Below, piece by piece: positions 17,994 through 27,099 of a stretch of 64,000 nt of DNA (positions are counted from its first letter, which is position 1; every line of letters starts with the position of its first letter). The translations under genes and the position numbers were made by a program. The stretch covers positions 1 through 64,000 of the forward strand of contig CAJJCJ010000001.1 of assembly GCA_905182645.1 (NCBI GenBank). Direction: 5' to 3'. The DNA comes from an uncultured Sulfitobacter sp. Lineage in GTDB: Bacteria > Pseudomonadota > Alphaproteobacteria > Rhodobacterales > Rhodobacteraceae. The notes beneath the pieces were generated by a model. That model had not been told where the DNA came from. It was given only the letters and a program-made list of their open reading frames with translations, and ran no database searches.

Positions 17994-18999
17994 TTGGATA
18001 TTTGGACTTTTTGGTCGCCGTGCGCGCACTGAAGACACCGTCGCGCGCAAGCGAGGTGTAGCGACACATGTAATCATTCTTGATGGAACAATGTCATCAC
18101 TGGAAACAGGTCACGAGACCAACGCGGGCTTAGCATTTCAGCTTTTGCAAGAAGCGGGCCAACAGGCCAACCTTAATGTTTATTACGAGGCAGGCATACA
18201 ATGGCGAGATTGGTCTGGTACGTGGGGTGTTATGACGGGCAAGGGTATCAACCGCCAAATTGAACGGGCATACGGTGTGCTTGCGTCTCGTTATAACTTT
18301 GGTGACCGGATCATCTTGATCGGATATTCGCGTGGCGCCTATGCAGTGCGATCGCTTGCGGGGGTGATCGACCATGTTGGTCTGTTGAAAGCTGAACATG
18401 CCACCGAGCGCAATGTTCGCCAAGCTTACCGACACTATAAATCCGGCGCGCACTCATATGCGATGAGGCAGTTTATCAAACGCTTTTCTCATGATGACGT
18501 ACAGATTGAAGCGGTGGCTGTCTGGGACACGGTTAAGGCGCTGGGCCTGCGGATGCCGATTGTTTGGCGCTGGGCGCAGGCGCAGCATGCCTATCACAAT
18601 CACCGGCTTGGCGATCATGTGCGTAACGGGTTTCACGCGCTGGCATTGCATGAAACCCGTGAGGCCTATGCGCCCGTCATGTGGGAAGCGCCGCCCGATT
18701 GGGAGGGTCATATTGAACAGGTCTGGTTTCGGGGTACGCATGGCGATGTGGGTGGCCAAGTTGTGGAGTTCCCAGCCGCAAGGCCGTTGGCAAATATTCC
18801 GCTTGTTTGGATGCTGACAAAATTGGAAGCCTGCAATCTTGAACTGCCGGACGGCTGGATAGACAGATTTCCGCAAAACCCGGATGCCTCGTCGATTGGC
18901 AGATGGCGTGGATGGAGCAAGCTTTTCCTATCTCGCCGTCGTCGCATTATGCTGACGGATCCATCAGAAAGCGTTCATCCGACCGCGATGCCAGACTAG
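17974..18999 (+). CDS. DUF2235 alpha/beta-hydrolase domain protein
   Basis: This 341-aa protein matches the DUF2235 family. VIILDGTMSS near residue 31 is the oxyanion segment, IGYSRGAYAVRSLAG supplies the GxSxG nucleophile serine, and FRGTHGDVGGQ carries the family's His-Asp site near the C-terminus. Some DUF2235 proteins are type VI secretion phospholipase effectors (Tle1). No secretion or immunity gene is nearby here and there is no signal peptide, so an intracellular lipase or esterase is more likely. It overlaps the preceding molybdenum hydroxylase gene by 20 bp and converges with the thioesterase gene, overlapping it by 4 bp. Confidence 0.82.
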   Translation: MLVQLLDWIFGLFGRRARTEDTVARKRGVATHVIILDGTMSSLETGHETNAGLAFQLLQEAGQQANLNVYYEAGIQWRDWSGTWGVMTGKGINRQIERAYGVLASRYNFGDRIILIGYSRGAYAVRSLAGVIDHVGLLKAEHATERNVRQAYRHYKSGAHSYAMRQFIKRFSHDDVQIEAVAVWDTVKALGLRMPIVWRWAQAQHAYHNHRLGDHVRNGFHALALHETREAYAPVMWEAPPDWEGHIEQVWFRGTHGDVGGQVVEFPAARPLANIPLVWMLTKLEACNLELPDGWIDRFPQNPDASSIGRWRGWSKLFLSRRRRIMLTDPSESVHPTAMPD

Positions 19000-19472
19000 C
19001 CTTTCATGATCAAACAGGTCGTTGTGCCCGTCGCATAAAGCTTACCATCGTCGGCGCCACGAATTTCGCCGTGGGACACACAGGTTGTCCGACCAGCATG
19101 ATCGACAATGCCGGTGGCAAGGATCTCCATGCCGAGCGGAATGCCACCGGTTAAATTCACCTTATATTCCAGAGTGGTATAGACTGACCCTTTGGGCACG
19201 GTTGTCATGACGGCGCAAGCCATACAGCTATCAAGCACGGCGCCATACCAGCCGCCATGCACGCCGCCTAGCGGGTTGGTGTGCGCGAATTCTGGCGTGC
19301 CCCGAAACACAACGCGGCCTTGTTCAACCTGATCAATTTGGTAATTGAGCAACCCTGAAATCGGCGGGCCTGCGATTTCACCTCGCAACATCGCTTGCAT
19401 GAAGTCTAAGCCGGACATCAACAACACTGTGTCGCGGTCTGGCAGTTCGGCGGGTGATTTGGCTGTAAACAT
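18996..19472 (-). CDS. PaaI-family hotdog thioesterase
   Basis: This 158-aa single hotdog-domain protein has the PaaI signature GGVHGGWYGAVLDSCMACAV (about residues 72-91). The Asp and the following helix form the acyl-CoA thioesterase site, and the dimer strand is YTTLEYKVNLTGGI. It probably hydrolyses small or aromatic acyl-CoA thioesters; the substrate is unknown. It lies 18 bp upstream of nothing else on this strand apart from metF, whose start is at 20357, so the two are separate genes reading the same way with metF first. Confidence 0.88.
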   Translation of the reverse strand: MFTAKSPAELPDRDTVLLMSGLDFMQAMLRGEIAGPPISGLLNYQIDQVEQGRVVFRGTPEFAHTNPLGGVHGGWYGAVLDSCMACAVMTTVPKGSVYTTLEYKVNLTGGIPLGMEILATGIVDHAGRTTCVSHGEIRGADDGKLYATGTTTCLIMKG

Positions 19473-19490
19473 GCCCTTATTTTTGCGGCT

Positions 19491-20357
19491 TTAGGCCACG
19501 TTTTGCAAGGACCGTTTGGGCGCAAATCCCAGTGCATTGCAAACATCGCGGGTCAGTTCGGCCCGATTGAGTGTATAGAAATGCAAATGATCCACCCCGC
19601 CACAGATCAAATCATCACAAAGCTCGGCCGCGACCGCAGTGGCGAGCAATGTTTCGGTCCCGTCGCGGGTCGCATTGGTGAACGCATCGCGGATGACCTG
19701 TGGAATGGCTGTCCCACAGTGCGCCGCAAATTTTTGCACCCCTGACCAGTTTTCAATGGGTAGGATGCCCGGCACAATTGGTGCAATGATACCTGCGTCC
19801 GCGCATGAATCGCGGAACCGGAAAAACGTATCCGCCTCGAAAAAGAACTGCGTGATGGCCCCTTTTGCCCCCGCGTCGAACTTACGTTTCAGGAATGCGA
19901 TGTCAGCGGCCGTGTTTTCGGCTTCTGGGTGGGTTTCAGGATATGCTCCGACGTGGATGTTAAACAGTCCTGTGTCTGCAAGACCCGTTATCAATTCGAT
20001 GGAATCTTGAAATCCATCAGCGTGTGCCGTGAATTTCGCCTGTCCTTTGGGGGCATCGCCACGCAGGGCCACGATGTCGCGCAAACCTGCTTTTGCGTAG
20101 CTATCGGCAATTTGTAGGGTTTCATCGCGGCTGGCATCTACACAGGTCAAATGCCCTGCCACGCGCAACCCAGTTTGCTGATGTAACGTTTGCACGGCTT
20201 CGTGGGTTAATTTTCGGGTTGCCCCACCAGCGCCGTAGGTCACGGATATGAACTTTGGGTCTAATGGTGCAAGGGTTTGCACAGCGTCCCACAGCCGGAA
20301 TGAGCCAGGCAGATCTTTGGGTGGGAAAAATTCGAACGACAGGGCAGGGTGGGTCAT
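19491..20357 (-). CDS. metF: Methylenetetrahydrofolate reductase
   Basis: This 288-aa FAD-dependent (beta/alpha)8-barrel enzyme reduces 5,10-methylene-THF to 5-methyl-THF for methionine synthesis. SFEFFPPKD at residues 7-15 contains the catalytic Glu, FISVTYGAGG lies in the folate/FAD site, and AITQFFFEADTFFRFRD is the conserved second half motif. ATG 20357 is preceded by AAAGGA at good spacing; the 12 codons upstream are excluded. It is divergent from a LysR regulator of MetR type, and a MetR-box-like sequence lies between them, which suggests control by homocysteine. Confidence 0.95.
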   Translation of the reverse strand: MTHPALSFEFFPPKDLPGSFRLWDAVQTLAPLDPKFISVTYGAGGATRKLTHEAVQTLHQQTGLRVAGHLTCVDASRDETLQIADSYAKAGLRDIVALRGDAPKGQAKFTAHADGFQDSIELITGLADTGLFNIHVGAYPETHPEAENTAADIAFLKRKFDAGAKGAITQFFFEADTFFRFRDSCADAGIIAPIVPGILPIENWSGVQKFAAHCGTAIPQVIRDAFTNATRDGTETLLATAVAAELCDDLICGGVDHLHFYTLNRAELTRDVCNALGFAPKRSLQNVA

Positions 20358-20404
20358 GGCGGCGGTCCTTTGTGAGTTGCCCTCTTGTTTCATGGCGCTT
20401 CTTG

Positions 20405-20417
20405 TGAAACAAATTCA
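20405..20417. promoter_or_regulatory. MetR-box-like operator
   Basis: TGAA-N5-TTCA (TGAAACAAATTCA) matches the MetR consensus exactly. It sits in the 93-bp gap between metF and the divergent LysR gene. A second, overlapping inverted repeat GTTTCA...TGAAAC begins at 20389, so there may be two sites, as MetR targets often have. Confidence 0.6.
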
Positions 20418-20450
20418 TTAATTTCAGTTTTATTATGCGGACCATTCATA

Positions 20451-21356
20451 ATGCGGATCGAATTTCGGCACCTACGCACGATTAAGGCCATTCATGACAC
20501 TGGCGGATTGGCTCGCGCCGCGGACCTGCTGCATATGACCCAATCTGCGCTGAGCCATCAGATCAAAGGCATCGAGGATCAGGCTGGTGTCGCGTTATTT
20601 GCACGCCGCACCAAACCGCTGCGCCTGTCGGCTGCGGGGATTAAGATGTTGGCAGCGGCTGAGAAAATCCTCCCTCAAATGGCCGCGCTAGAGGCTGATT
20701 TCGCTGGCCTTTTGTCGGGTAAGGCGGGCCGCATGCATATCGCGATCGAATGTCATGCATGTTTTGAATGGCTATTTCCGGTATTGGAACAATTTCGCAA
20801 GGCGTGGCCCGAGGTCGATGTGGATATCCGCCCCGGATTGGCGTTTGACGCGCTGCCTGCATTGCGCCGCGAGGAAGTTGATTTGGTCGTGTCGTCGGAC
20901 CCAGAGGATTTGACCGAGACTAATTTCACTCCATTATTCGACTATGAACCCGTCTTTGTGGCCGCAGCTACGCATCCGCTGGCAAAAAAGACCGTGATCG
21001 AGGCTGAAGATTTTCGCGATCAAACGCTGATCACATATCCGGTGGACCGCGCCCGATTGGATGTGTTTTCCCAGCTTTTGATACCTGCAAAGGTCGAACC
21101 GGTAGCCGTTCGCCAAGTGGAACTGACAGCTGTTATTTTGTTGTTGGTTGCATCGAACCGTGGTGTCGCGGTGCTGCCCGATTGGGTGGTCAACCAGATC
21201 AAATATAACGCCGATTACGTGACCCGCCCGTTGACTAAGGGCGGTCTGACCCGCCGCCTATTTGCCGCCACGCGCACCGAAGATACTCAGCGCCCGTTTG
21301 TTGCCCATCTGATCCGGCTCGCACGACAAGAAGCCGTCCGCATGCAACGTGCCTGA
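20451..21356 (+). CDS. metR: LysR-family regulator, MetR-like
   Basis: This 301-aa LysR-type regulator has an N-terminal winged helix-turn-helix (LRTIKAIHDTGGLARAADLL then TQSALSHQIKGIED). The effector domain is the MetR form, with HACFEWLFPVLEQFRKAWP as its typical start. MetR binds homocysteine and activates methionine genes. Divergent placement from metF with the box between them strongly supports this role. ATG 20451 is chosen because MRIEFRHLRTI is the normal MetR-like start; upstream in-frame codons overlap the operator. Confidence 0.88.
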   Translation: MRIEFRHLRTIKAIHDTGGLARAADLLHMTQSALSHQIKGIEDQAGVALFARRTKPLRLSAAGIKMLAAAEKILPQMAALEADFAGLLSGKAGRMHIAIECHACFEWLFPVLEQFRKAWPEVDVDIRPGLAFDALPALRREEVDLVVSSDPEDLTETNFTPLFDYEPVFVAAATHPLAKKTVIEAEDFRDQTLITYPVDRARLDVFSQLLIPAKVEPVAVRQVELTAVILLLVASNRGVAVLPDWVVNQIKYNADYVTRPLTKGGLTRRLFAATRTEDTQRPFVAHLIRLARQEAVRMQRA

Positions 21357-21426
21357 TGCCCCTTGTTTGCCCGCGCACATAGGCCTATAGCGGCGTTTTA
21401 CACATGAACCTTCCGGAGGCCCTCGC

Positions 21427-22224
21427 ATGGCTGGTAGCGCAAATCTAAACGTGATGATGAAAACCGCCCGCAAAACAGGGCGTGCGTTGCTTAAGGATTT
21501 TACCGAAGTTGAGAACCTTCAGGTGTCGACAAAGGGCCCCGGTGATTTTGTGAGCCGTGCCGACAAGCAGGCCGAAGCCACCATCCGCGAAGATTTGCTT
21601 TATGCGCGCCCGTCATATGGGTTTCTTGGCGAAGAAGGCAAAGAGATTGACGGCGAAGACCCAACCCGTCGTTGGATCGTTGACCCTCTTGATGGCACGA
21701 CCAACTTTTTGCACGGATTGCCGCATTGGGCTGTGTCCATCGCGTTGGAACATAAAGGCCAGATTGTTGCGGGCGTCATCTATGACCCTGTGAAAGACGA
21801 AATGTTTTGGGCTGAAAAAGGTGGCGGTGCTTGGCTGAACGAAAGCCGTATCCGTGCATCTGTGCGTCACCGCTTGATCGAAAGCATTTTTTCAACGGGT
21901 CTGCCGTTTGCGGGCCGTGCTGATTTGCCTGACACGTTGCAAGACTTGGCGCGTCTGCTGCCAGCTTGTGCCGGTGTACGCCGTTTTGGGGCTGCGTCGC
22001 TTGATCTGGCATACGTCGCCGCGGGTCGTTATGAAGGGTTCTGGGAACGCAATTTGCATTCCTGGGATATGGCTGCTGGCCTGATCATCGCGCGTGAAGC
22101 AGGCTGCATCGTCGAGCCGCTGAACTCGAGTGGCGATATCTTGACAGACGGTGACGTCATCATCGCCAACGAGCCAATCTTTGATACATTCGCCAAAGTG
22201 ATCCGCAAAAAGCCTAGCGCTTAA
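21427..22224 (+). CDS. suhB: Inositol monophosphatase family protein
   Basis: This 265-aa Mg2+-dependent phosphatase has the family's metal sites: GEEGKEIDGED (first Glu), WIVDPLDGTTNFLHGLPH (the signature) and the C-terminal WDMAAGLIIAREAGC. It hydrolyses inositol monophosphates in vitro. In bacteria SuhB also acts on ribosome maturation and transcription antitermination, and that may be its main job. It has a good CCGGAGG site before the ATG. Its end overlaps the convergent rhomboid gene by 11 bp. Confidence 0.93.
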   Translation: MAGSANLNVMMKTARKTGRALLKDFTEVENLQVSTKGPGDFVSRADKQAEATIREDLLYARPSYGFLGEEGKEIDGEDPTRRWIVDPLDGTTNFLHGLPHWAVSIALEHKGQIVAGVIYDPVKDEMFWAEKGGGAWLNESRIRASVRHRLIESIFSTGLPFAGRADLPDTLQDLARLLPACAGVRRFGAASLDLAYVAAGRYEGFWERNLHSWDMAAGLIIAREAGCIVEPLNSSGDILTDGDVIIANEPIFDTFAKVIRKKPSA

Positions 22225-22945
22225 TCACTGGAAAACGCGATGAGTACGTGGCGTCTGGGTGCGCCGGATGGAAATCCGTTTGCACCCACCAGCCGCCCGA
22301 GCCAAGCCGTAGCCACAGCGGAATCGTCAGCACAAACCCGACGATAAACCCACCCGCATGCGCCCAATAGGCGACACCTCCGTCAGATATGTCAGTGCTG
22401 ATCCCGCTGAATAATTGAATGGCAAACCACAGCCCCAGCATTACCCACGCGGGGATCGGGAGGATGCGGATGAACACAATCAAAAAGATAAAAATATCGA
22501 CCTTTGCCTTGGGGAACAGCAGTAAATAGCCGCCCATAACCCCAGCGATGGCACCAGAGGCCCCGACAAGCGGAATAGGCGTGTACAGGTCGAAGAAAAC
22601 ATGGACCAGACCAGCGCCAACGCCACTGGCGATATAGAAGATCAGGAACCAGATCGGTCCCATCTTGTCTTCAAGATTGTCGCCAAAAACCCATAAAAAC
22701 AGCATATTACCTGCAAGGTGCATTAATCCTGCGTGCAAGAACATCGAAGTGATCAACGTAATATAGTTTTCGCCAGCCGAGATCCGCGCGGGGATGAGTG
22801 CATAGTCGTAATAGAACTGTGACAACATTTGATCTGTTGTCAGGATCAAATAACCCGCCAGAAAAATCAGAATATTTAGCGCCATCAATGTGTAAGTTAC
22901 ATATGGCGTGGATTGGGAAGGGTTATGATCGCGAATGGGTAACAT
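22214..22945 (-). CDS. Rhomboid-family intramembrane serine protease
   Basis: This 243-aa membrane protein has six hydrophobic segments. The catalytic serine is in VGASGAIAGVMGGYL and the histidine in WAHAGGFIVGF. HLAGNMLFLWVFGDNLED is the conserved first active-site helix. It cleaves substrate proteins within the membrane; the substrate is unknown. The open frame reaches further upstream, but ATG 22945 gives the normal rhomboid N-terminus (LPIRDHNPSQSTPYVTY) and avoids overlap with putA, whose stop is at 22986. Confidence 0.9.
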   Translation of the reverse strand: MLPIRDHNPSQSTPYVTYTLMALNILIFLAGYLILTTDQMLSQFYYDYALIPARISAGENYITLITSMFLHAGLMHLAGNMLFLWVFGDNLEDKMGPIWFLIFYIASGVGAGLVHVFFDLYTPIPLVGASGAIAGVMGGYLLLFPKAKVDIFIFLIVFIRILPIPAWVMLGLWFAIQLFSGISTDISDGGVAYWAHAGGFIVGFVLTIPLWLRLGSGGWWVQTDFHPAHPDATYSSRFPVIKR

Positions 22946-22985
22946 AGGGGCGACGTTTGCTGCTCCGCCCCCGATTGTCAACTGT

Positions 22986-25900
22986 TCACGCGTTGCCAAC
23001 TTCCGCCAACAAGGCGGCGTTACCGCCTGCTGCCGTCGTGTCGATGCACACATGACGTTCATGCAATACGTAGGCGACATCTGGCCTCGCTGTGATTAAC
23101 GCGGTGATCGGGCCTTGGCGTTTGGTCAGGGCTTGTTCGATCATGCGGCCTGTATCTGCATCGCCCCACCAAATGACGCCAGCCAATATGTGCAGGTCGG
23201 TCAAGATTTCGGGCGGTACAGTGCCGTCAGCTGCGATGCCGAGGCCGCCTAAGTCGTTGACGGCTTTGATCTGGGCTTGGGATGTTTCATGCCCCGGTCC
23301 CATGCACAAAATTGGTCCGCGCGGCGCCATGCTATGCCGATTAGATTCGCCTGTTGGGCCGGGCAGATCCGTTGGTGTGCTTGCGGCAGGAAGCGGTGCG
23401 GACAGACGTTTTGTCAAATCAGCGATGTCAGCGATATGGTCCCAGCATTGTGTCGTTGTCGCTGGCGTGGGTGCAGTAAAGCGCGGCAGATAATGTGGAC
23501 CACCCGCCTTTGGACCAGTGCCCGACATGCCCTCGCCGCCAAACGGTTGACTGCCAACAACCGCGCCAATTTGGTCACGATTGACATAGATGTTGCCCGC
23601 GTGAATTTGCTCAACAACAGCCTGCACACGGTCGTCAATTCGTGTATGGAGCCCGAACGTCAACCCGTATCCAGTTGCGTTAATATCCGCGATGACGTGG
23701 TCAATCTCAGTTGATTTGAATGTGGCGACGTGCAGGATAGGACCAAAAATTTCGCGGGTCATATCGGCAATCCCGTTCACTTTGACCACGGTTGGTGCGA
23801 TGAATGTACCTTCGGTGGGGGCCGCGATTTCAAACAACAACCGTCCGTCGAGTTTGGCATCTGCGATGTGATCGGCAATGGTATTGCGCGCAGCTGCATC
23901 GATGACGGGGCCAAGATCAGTGGACAGATGCCAAGGGTCGCCGACCGTCAGTTCGGACATCGCGCCGTAGAGCATGTGCAGCAGTTTGTCGGCGATGTCC
24001 TCTTGTACGTACAAGCACCGCAAGGCCGAGCAGCGCTGACCAGCGGACCGGAACGCCCCGTTGACGATATCGCGCACCGCGTGTTCAGGCAGGGCGGTGC
24101 TGTCGACGATCATCGCGTTCAACCCGCCAGTTTCCGCGATGAACGGCGTGCCGGGAGTGCAATGATCGGCCATCGTGGCACGGATTTTCAACGCGGTCGC
24201 GGTCGAGCCAGTGAACGCCACACCATTGATCCGGGCATCTGAGGTCAGTGCCGCGCCGACGCCGCCGTCACCGGGCAAAAGTTGCAGCACGGACACTGGC
24301 ACACCGGCCGCATGCATCAATTGCACCGCGCGTGCGGCAATGATTGGCGTCTGTTCCGCAGGTTTTGCTATGACCGCGTTGCCTGCGGCCAATGCCGCCG
24401 CGATTTGACCGCTGAAGATCGCGAGCGGGAAATTCCACGGGCTGATGCAAGTCCAAACGCCGCGCGGGGTGGTGTCTGATTGGGCTTGGGCGGCGTAATA
24501 GCGCAGGAAATCCACCGCTTCACGTAATTCGGAAACTGCGTCGGGTAGGCCCTTTCCAGCCTCGCGTGCAAGGATTGCGAACAGTTCCGACGCATGCGCC
24601 TCGTAAGCATCAGCGACCTTGTTTAGGACCGCTGCCCGATCGTTGCTAGGCGCATCCCAAGGGGTCGCGTCGGTCAGCGCAGCGGCGATGATGTCAGGCG
24701 TGGCAGGCTGCACGTGACCGACAAGATCGTCAAGCTTGGCAGGGTTGGCAATTGGTTTTCGTGTGGCCTTCACAAATTTATGCGGCGAAAAAGTCAACGG
24801 CTGTGCGGTAAATTGCTGAATGGTAAATGGTGCACGGGCTTGATCAATGGCATCCAATGTCGGTTGGTGGGTCAAGTCAAAGCCCTTAGAATTTGTCCGT
24901 TCAGGTTGAAATATGTCGGTTCCAACTGGCAAGATAATGCCATTTGATGCCATCTCGAACGGGTCTTCGGCAACTGTTTCAGGGCTGACCTCCTCGTCGA
25001 CGATCTGGTTCACAAAACTAGAGTTCGCGCCGTTCTCTAAAAGACGACGGACGAGATAAGCGAGCAGGTCTTCATGTGCGCCAACAGGGGCATAGATACG
25101 ACAGCGGGTGCCTTCGGCCTTCAAGACGATCTTGTGCAAGGCTTCGCCCATGCCGTGCAGCCGCTGGAATTCGTAATCCGCAGTCGTGCAATTTTGCAGG
25201 TTTGCAATGTCTAGAATAGCGGCGACAGTGTGCGCGTTATGGGTCGCAAATTGCGGATAGATCCAGTCGGTCATGCCGAGCAGTTTGCGGGCGTTGCTGA
25301 TGTAGCTGATATCTGTGTGTGCCTTTTGCGTGAACACTGGAAAGCCCGCCATGCCTTCGACTTGGGCGCGTTTGATCTCGGCGTCCCAATAGGCGCCTTT
25401 GACCAAGCGGACCATGATCTTGCGATCAAGTTTTGTGGCCACAGCATGCAAGTGGTCGATGACCAATGACGCCCGCTGTCCATAGGCCTGCACGACAACC
25501 CCGAATCCGTCCCAGCCGCGCAGGGCTGGCTCCGACAAGACGGCCTCGATCACATCAAGCGATAGCGACAGGCGGTCGGCCTCTTCGGCGTCGATGTTGA
25601 ATCCCATGTCTGCGGATTTCGCGAGGATGGCGAGCGCGCGCACACGCGGCACCAATTCTTCCATAACGCGGGCCTCTTGGGCGACCTCATAGCGGGCGTG
25701 CAGGGCGGACAGTTTGACCGAGATGCCGGGGTTTTCTGCAACGGACCCGTTGGTGCAATGCCGTGCGATGTTGGAAATCGCACGGCTGTATGACAGATGA
25801 TAAGCGCGGGCATCGGCGTCGGTGCGGGCGGCCTCGCCCAACATGTCGTAGGAATAGGTGAACCCTTTGGCTTGCATCCCTTCGGCGCGTTTCATGGCCT

Positions 25901-26438
25901 TATGAATGTCTTCACCCAACACAAACTGACGGCCCATTTCACGCATGGCACGGCCAACGGCAGTCCGAATGACAGGCTCACCCAAACGTTTGACCGCCCC
26001 GCGCAAGTGCCGTGTGATACCTGGCTTGTCGTCGTCTAGAACGCGCCCTGTCAGCATCAACGCCCATGTGGACGCATTGACCAATGATGAGGCGGAACGA
26101 CCCAAATGCTTGCCCCAATCAGATGGCGCGATCTTATCTTCAATCAACGCATCGATGGTATCGGCGTCGGGGACCCTTAACAGTGCTTCGGCCAAACACA
26201 TCAGCGCGATGCCTTCGTCAGTGGATAGACCGTACTCTGCAAGGAAGACCTCCATCAGCCCCGGTTCTGCGTTATTGCGGATTTGGCGAACCAGATCAGC
26301 GCCTCTGGCACTGATCCGCGCACGATCTGAGTCCGATAAATTGGCTGCGCTCCGCAAATTCGCAACTGTGCTGTGTTCTGGGGCGTAGATTGCCGCATCG
26401 ATTTGGGTGCGCAGGGAAGAGGAGGTATCGCGGGTCAT
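22986..26438 (-). CDS. putA: Bifunctional proline dehydrogenase / P5C dehydrogenase
   Basis: This 1150-aa enzyme oxidises proline to glutamate in two steps with substrate channelling. The first half is the FAD-dependent proline dehydrogenase barrel (KLSALHARYEVAQE, FGVVVQAYGQRA, MVRLVKGAYWDAEIKRAQ). The second half is the NAD-dependent aldehyde dehydrogenase with the Glu in FIAETGGLNAM and the Cys in AGQRCSALRCLYV. There is no ribbon-helix-helix domain at the N-terminus, so it is not a self-repressor. Control probably comes from the divergent Lrp-type gene. ATG 26438 follows TTGGAGAAA; the 78 codons upstream in the open frame lie in the promoter and the divergent gene. Confidence 0.97.
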   Translation of the reverse strand: MTRDTSSSLRTQIDAAIYAPEHSTVANLRSAANLSDSDRARISARGADLVRQIRNNAEPGLMEVFLAEYGLSTDEGIALMCLAEALLRVPDADTIDALIEDKIAPSDWGKHLGRSASSLVNASTWALMLTGRVLDDDKPGITRHLRGAVKRLGEPVIRTAVGRAMREMGRQFVLGEDIHKAMKRAEGMQAKGFTYSYDMLGEAARTDADARAYHLSYSRAISNIARHCTNGSVAENPGISVKLSALHARYEVAQEARVMEELVPRVRALAILAKSADMGFNIDAEEADRLSLSLDVIEAVLSEPALRGWDGFGVVVQAYGQRASLVIDHLHAVATKLDRKIMVRLVKGAYWDAEIKRAQVEGMAGFPVFTQKAHTDISYISNARKLLGMTDWIYPQFATHNAHTVAAILDIANLQNCTTADYEFQRLHGMGEALHKIVLKAEGTRCRIYAPVGAHEDLLAYLVRRLLENGANSSFVNQIVDEEVSPETVAEDPFEMASNGIILPVGTDIFQPERTNSKGFDLTHQPTLDAIDQARAPFTIQQFTAQPLTFSPHKFVKATRKPIANPAKLDDLVGHVQPATPDIIAAALTDATPWDAPSNDRAAVLNKVADAYEAHASELFAILAREAGKGLPDAVSELREAVDFLRYYAAQAQSDTTPRGVWTCISPWNFPLAIFSGQIAAALAAGNAVIAKPAEQTPIIAARAVQLMHAAGVPVSVLQLLPGDGGVGAALTSDARINGVAFTGSTATALKIRATMADHCTPGTPFIAETGGLNAMIVDSTALPEHAVRDIVNGAFRSAGQRCSALRCLYVQEDIADKLLHMLYGAMSELTVGDPWHLSTDLGPVIDAAARNTIADHIADAKLDGRLLFEIAAPTEGTFIAPTVVKVNGIADMTREIFGPILHVATFKSTEIDHVIADINATGYGLTFGLHTRIDDRVQAVVEQIHAGNIYVNRDQIGAVVGSQPFGGEGMSGTGPKAGGPHYLPRFTAPTPATTTQCWDHIADIADLTKRLSAPLPAASTPTDLPGPTGESNRHSMAPRGPILCMGPGHETSQAQIKAVNDLGGLGIAADGTVPPEILTDLHILAGVIWWGDADTGRMIEQALTKRQGPITALITARPDVAYVLHERHVCIDTTAAGGNAALLAEVGNA

Positions 26439-26546
26439 GGTGTTTCTCCAATATGTGATTTGGCCTAGGATACCCTGTTGCGGTAAGTTATTTCGACCGC
26501 TATCTAGTGATTCAGAAACCCGTTTGACTGAAATGAGGGCAATTAC

Positions 26547-27044
26547 ATGACCGAACAGACTGCACCCATCGACGGCTTTGATCGTAAGATTCTGGATGTC
26601 CTGGCCGTCGAGGGGCGGATCAGCGTGACGGAGCTTGCGCGCCGTATCGGATTGTCTAAATCGCCGACCCAAGCACGGTTAAAACGGCTAGAGGATCGCG
26701 GTGTGATCCGTGGGTATCGCGCATTATACGATCCGATCCGGTTGGACCGCGATCATGTTGCTTTCGTTGAGGTCAAGTTGACTGACACCCGAGAGAGCGC
26801 ATTGGCCGCGTTCAACGTGGCGGTGATGAAAATTGTTGAGATTGAACAATGTCATTTGATCGCGGGTGATTTCGACTATCTGCTAAAGGTGCGTACCGCT
26901 GGGATGTCAGGGTATCGCGCTGTTTTAGCAGAAAAAATTTCTACACTTCCACATGTCGCCAATACGTCAACTTATGTTGCCATGCAGGCCGTGAAAGAAG
27001 AGGGGCTTGCGCCCAAGGCCCCCAGTGCTGCGGATGTGATTTGA
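26547..27044 (+). CDS. putR: Lrp/AsnC-family regulator of putA
   Basis: This 165-aa protein has an N-terminal helix-turn-helix (VTELARRIGLSKSPTQARLKRLED is the recognition part) and a C-terminal RAM domain for amino-acid binding and oligomerisation (MKIVEIEQCHLIAGDFDYLLKV). In alphaproteobacteria a divergent Lrp-type gene next to putA (PutR) activates putA in response to proline and represses itself. The 108-bp intergenic region fits that arrangement. Identity as PutR is inferred from position. Confidence 0.88.
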   Translation: MTEQTAPIDGFDRKILDVLAVEGRISVTELARRIGLSKSPTQARLKRLEDRGVIRGYRALYDPIRLDRDHVAFVEVKLTDTRESALAAFNVAVMKIVEIEQCHLIAGDFDYLLKVRTAGMSGYRAVLAEKISTLPHVANTSTYVAMQAVKEEGLAPKAPSAADVI

Positions 27045-27099
27045 CCTGACGGCAGTTTGATACACATTATGGGGTATAAAATAGTTTATCTCTTTTGCG

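Noticed and set aside
17974-18999. Type VI secretion effector role for the DUF2235 protein
   Set aside because: No secretion component, VgrG, PAAR or immunity gene is adjacent; only the family link supports it.
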